Of a stretch of 64,000 bases of DNA, positions 63,319 through 64,000 are shown in pieces. How positions within the stretch are numbered: position 1 is the stretch's first letter; each line of letters starts with the position of its first letter. The DNA comes from Actinernus sp. WN-2022 (Eukaryota; Cnidaria; Anthozoa; Actiniaria; Actinernidae). Under the pieces are notes generated by a model, which saw nothing but the letters and a program-made list of their open reading frames with translations, had not been told where the DNA came from and did no database searches. The stretch lies in NCBI GenBank assembly GCA_030867875.1, contig JAOWCC010001634.1, positions 134,442,022 to 134,506,021 on the forward strand. Reading direction: 5' to 3'. The position numbers and the translations under genes were made by a program.

Positions 63319-64000
63319 TTCAGCGACCACCCTTGTGCAACCTGGTTTTAATTATTAGTAAAACTTTGCAATTAGAAGCTCCTGTAAGTGACCGTGACCA
63401 CCTTTGGAGGTTGAGAATTGTAAGAAGGTGGAAAATAGCATTTACAAACAGGTTTTGCTAATAACACTACCAATCTCGTACAAGTGCCTTTAATTTTTAA
63501 TGATTTTCACGAAGTCGTCCTTTTTTGGCAGAATTTATTTTAGAAACAGTTGGCCTCGTACCTAAAAGTGACAGCCCGAGTAAACGCCCAGCGGGCGTCT
63601 TGTTATTATTAGAAGACAATTCATTTTCTTCAAAGAAGAATTATAATTAAATCCTTTAAAAAGAATATAAAACAATTATGCCTCTTCTTTGAAGAAAATT
63701 ATGTCTTTCTGAAAGAATTGTAATTCTACATACCCAGAGAAGAATATAAAATAATTCCCTATTGCCAATCTGTCCAGGGTTCAAGCCCCAACTAAATACA
63801 TGTATCAATTCCATCATAAATAAAGATTATGTATGTGTGTATGTACTGCATTATAGATGCCACTTTTATTTACATTAAATAAAGACTCAAAAAGACTGAG
63901 CTGCTTGGATACAATAAATACTACATGCAGCTCTTATTTGCAAGAAAGAGATTCAAAAAGGCAATGAGTTGGTTTGGTACAATAATACTAGATTCAGTTC
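63319..64000. other. No gene; possible SINE B-box
   Basis: GGGTTCAAGCCCC at 63778-63790 matches a tRNA-type B-box consensus, but no A-box is evident 30-60 bases upstream. Short inverted 'tcttcaaagaag' motifs occur at 63635-63705. Confidence 0.3.

Overview
The window is metazoan nuclear DNA, most likely from a cnidarian (coral or sea anemone). It shows intron-split genes with GT/AG junctions, several LINE relics, dozens of short inverted-repeat elements, frequent acatgtac-type runs, and multicopy invertebrate gene families (SWIM-YqaJ, SAP-domain genes, Polinton polymerases). The cnidarian assignment is inference; another marine invertebrate such as a sponge is possible. No rRNA, complete tRNA or CRISPR array was seen.

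Layout. 1-5.7 kb: a Ty1/copia Gag scrap and a heavily decayed Polinton-type DNA polymerase B. 7.0-15.5 kb: a nest of DNA transposons. An outer element with about 320-360 bp terminal inverted repeats (7397-15531) encloses a 902-bp element with a 9-bp target duplication, a 6-kb element carrying a broken SWIM zinc finger/YqaJ exonuclease gene, and a 525-bp foldback. 16-19 kb: a repeat-filled MITE, a LINE fragment, and the first coding exon of a probable secreted host protein. 20.4-26.4 kb: a decayed Helitron/Helentron (USP-like peptidase, HUH Rep, PIF1-type helicase) followed by an RPA-like OB-fold gene and a 76-bp palindromic tandem array. 28-37 kb: two oppositely oriented arrays of one 9-bp minisatellite, two LINE fragments and large palindromes. 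37.3-44.1 kb: a minus-strand multi-exon gene with a SAP domain, interrupted by an in-frame stop and a frameshift.

The main feature is a large Polinton/Maverick (adintovirus-like) element, about 44.58-60.4 kb. It encodes protein-primed DNA polymerase B, a retroviral-type DDE integrase, an FtsK/HerA-type packaging ATPase, a double-jelly-roll major capsid protein (one frameshift), a penton-like protein (3'-truncated), and seven proteins of unknown function, most with membrane segments. Together these would cover protein-primed replication, integration and virion assembly. The adenovirus-type protease and the right terminal repeat are absent, apparently lost with the right end. A separate 3.33-kb TIR transposon (48815-52143) has landed exactly where the convergent polymerase and integrase genes meet. 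A tandem duplication has created a chimeric gene, and the polymerase is preceded by 121-bp repeats plus a decoy copy of its start region. Most frames are intact, so this copy is much younger than the polymerase relic at 2-5.7 kb.
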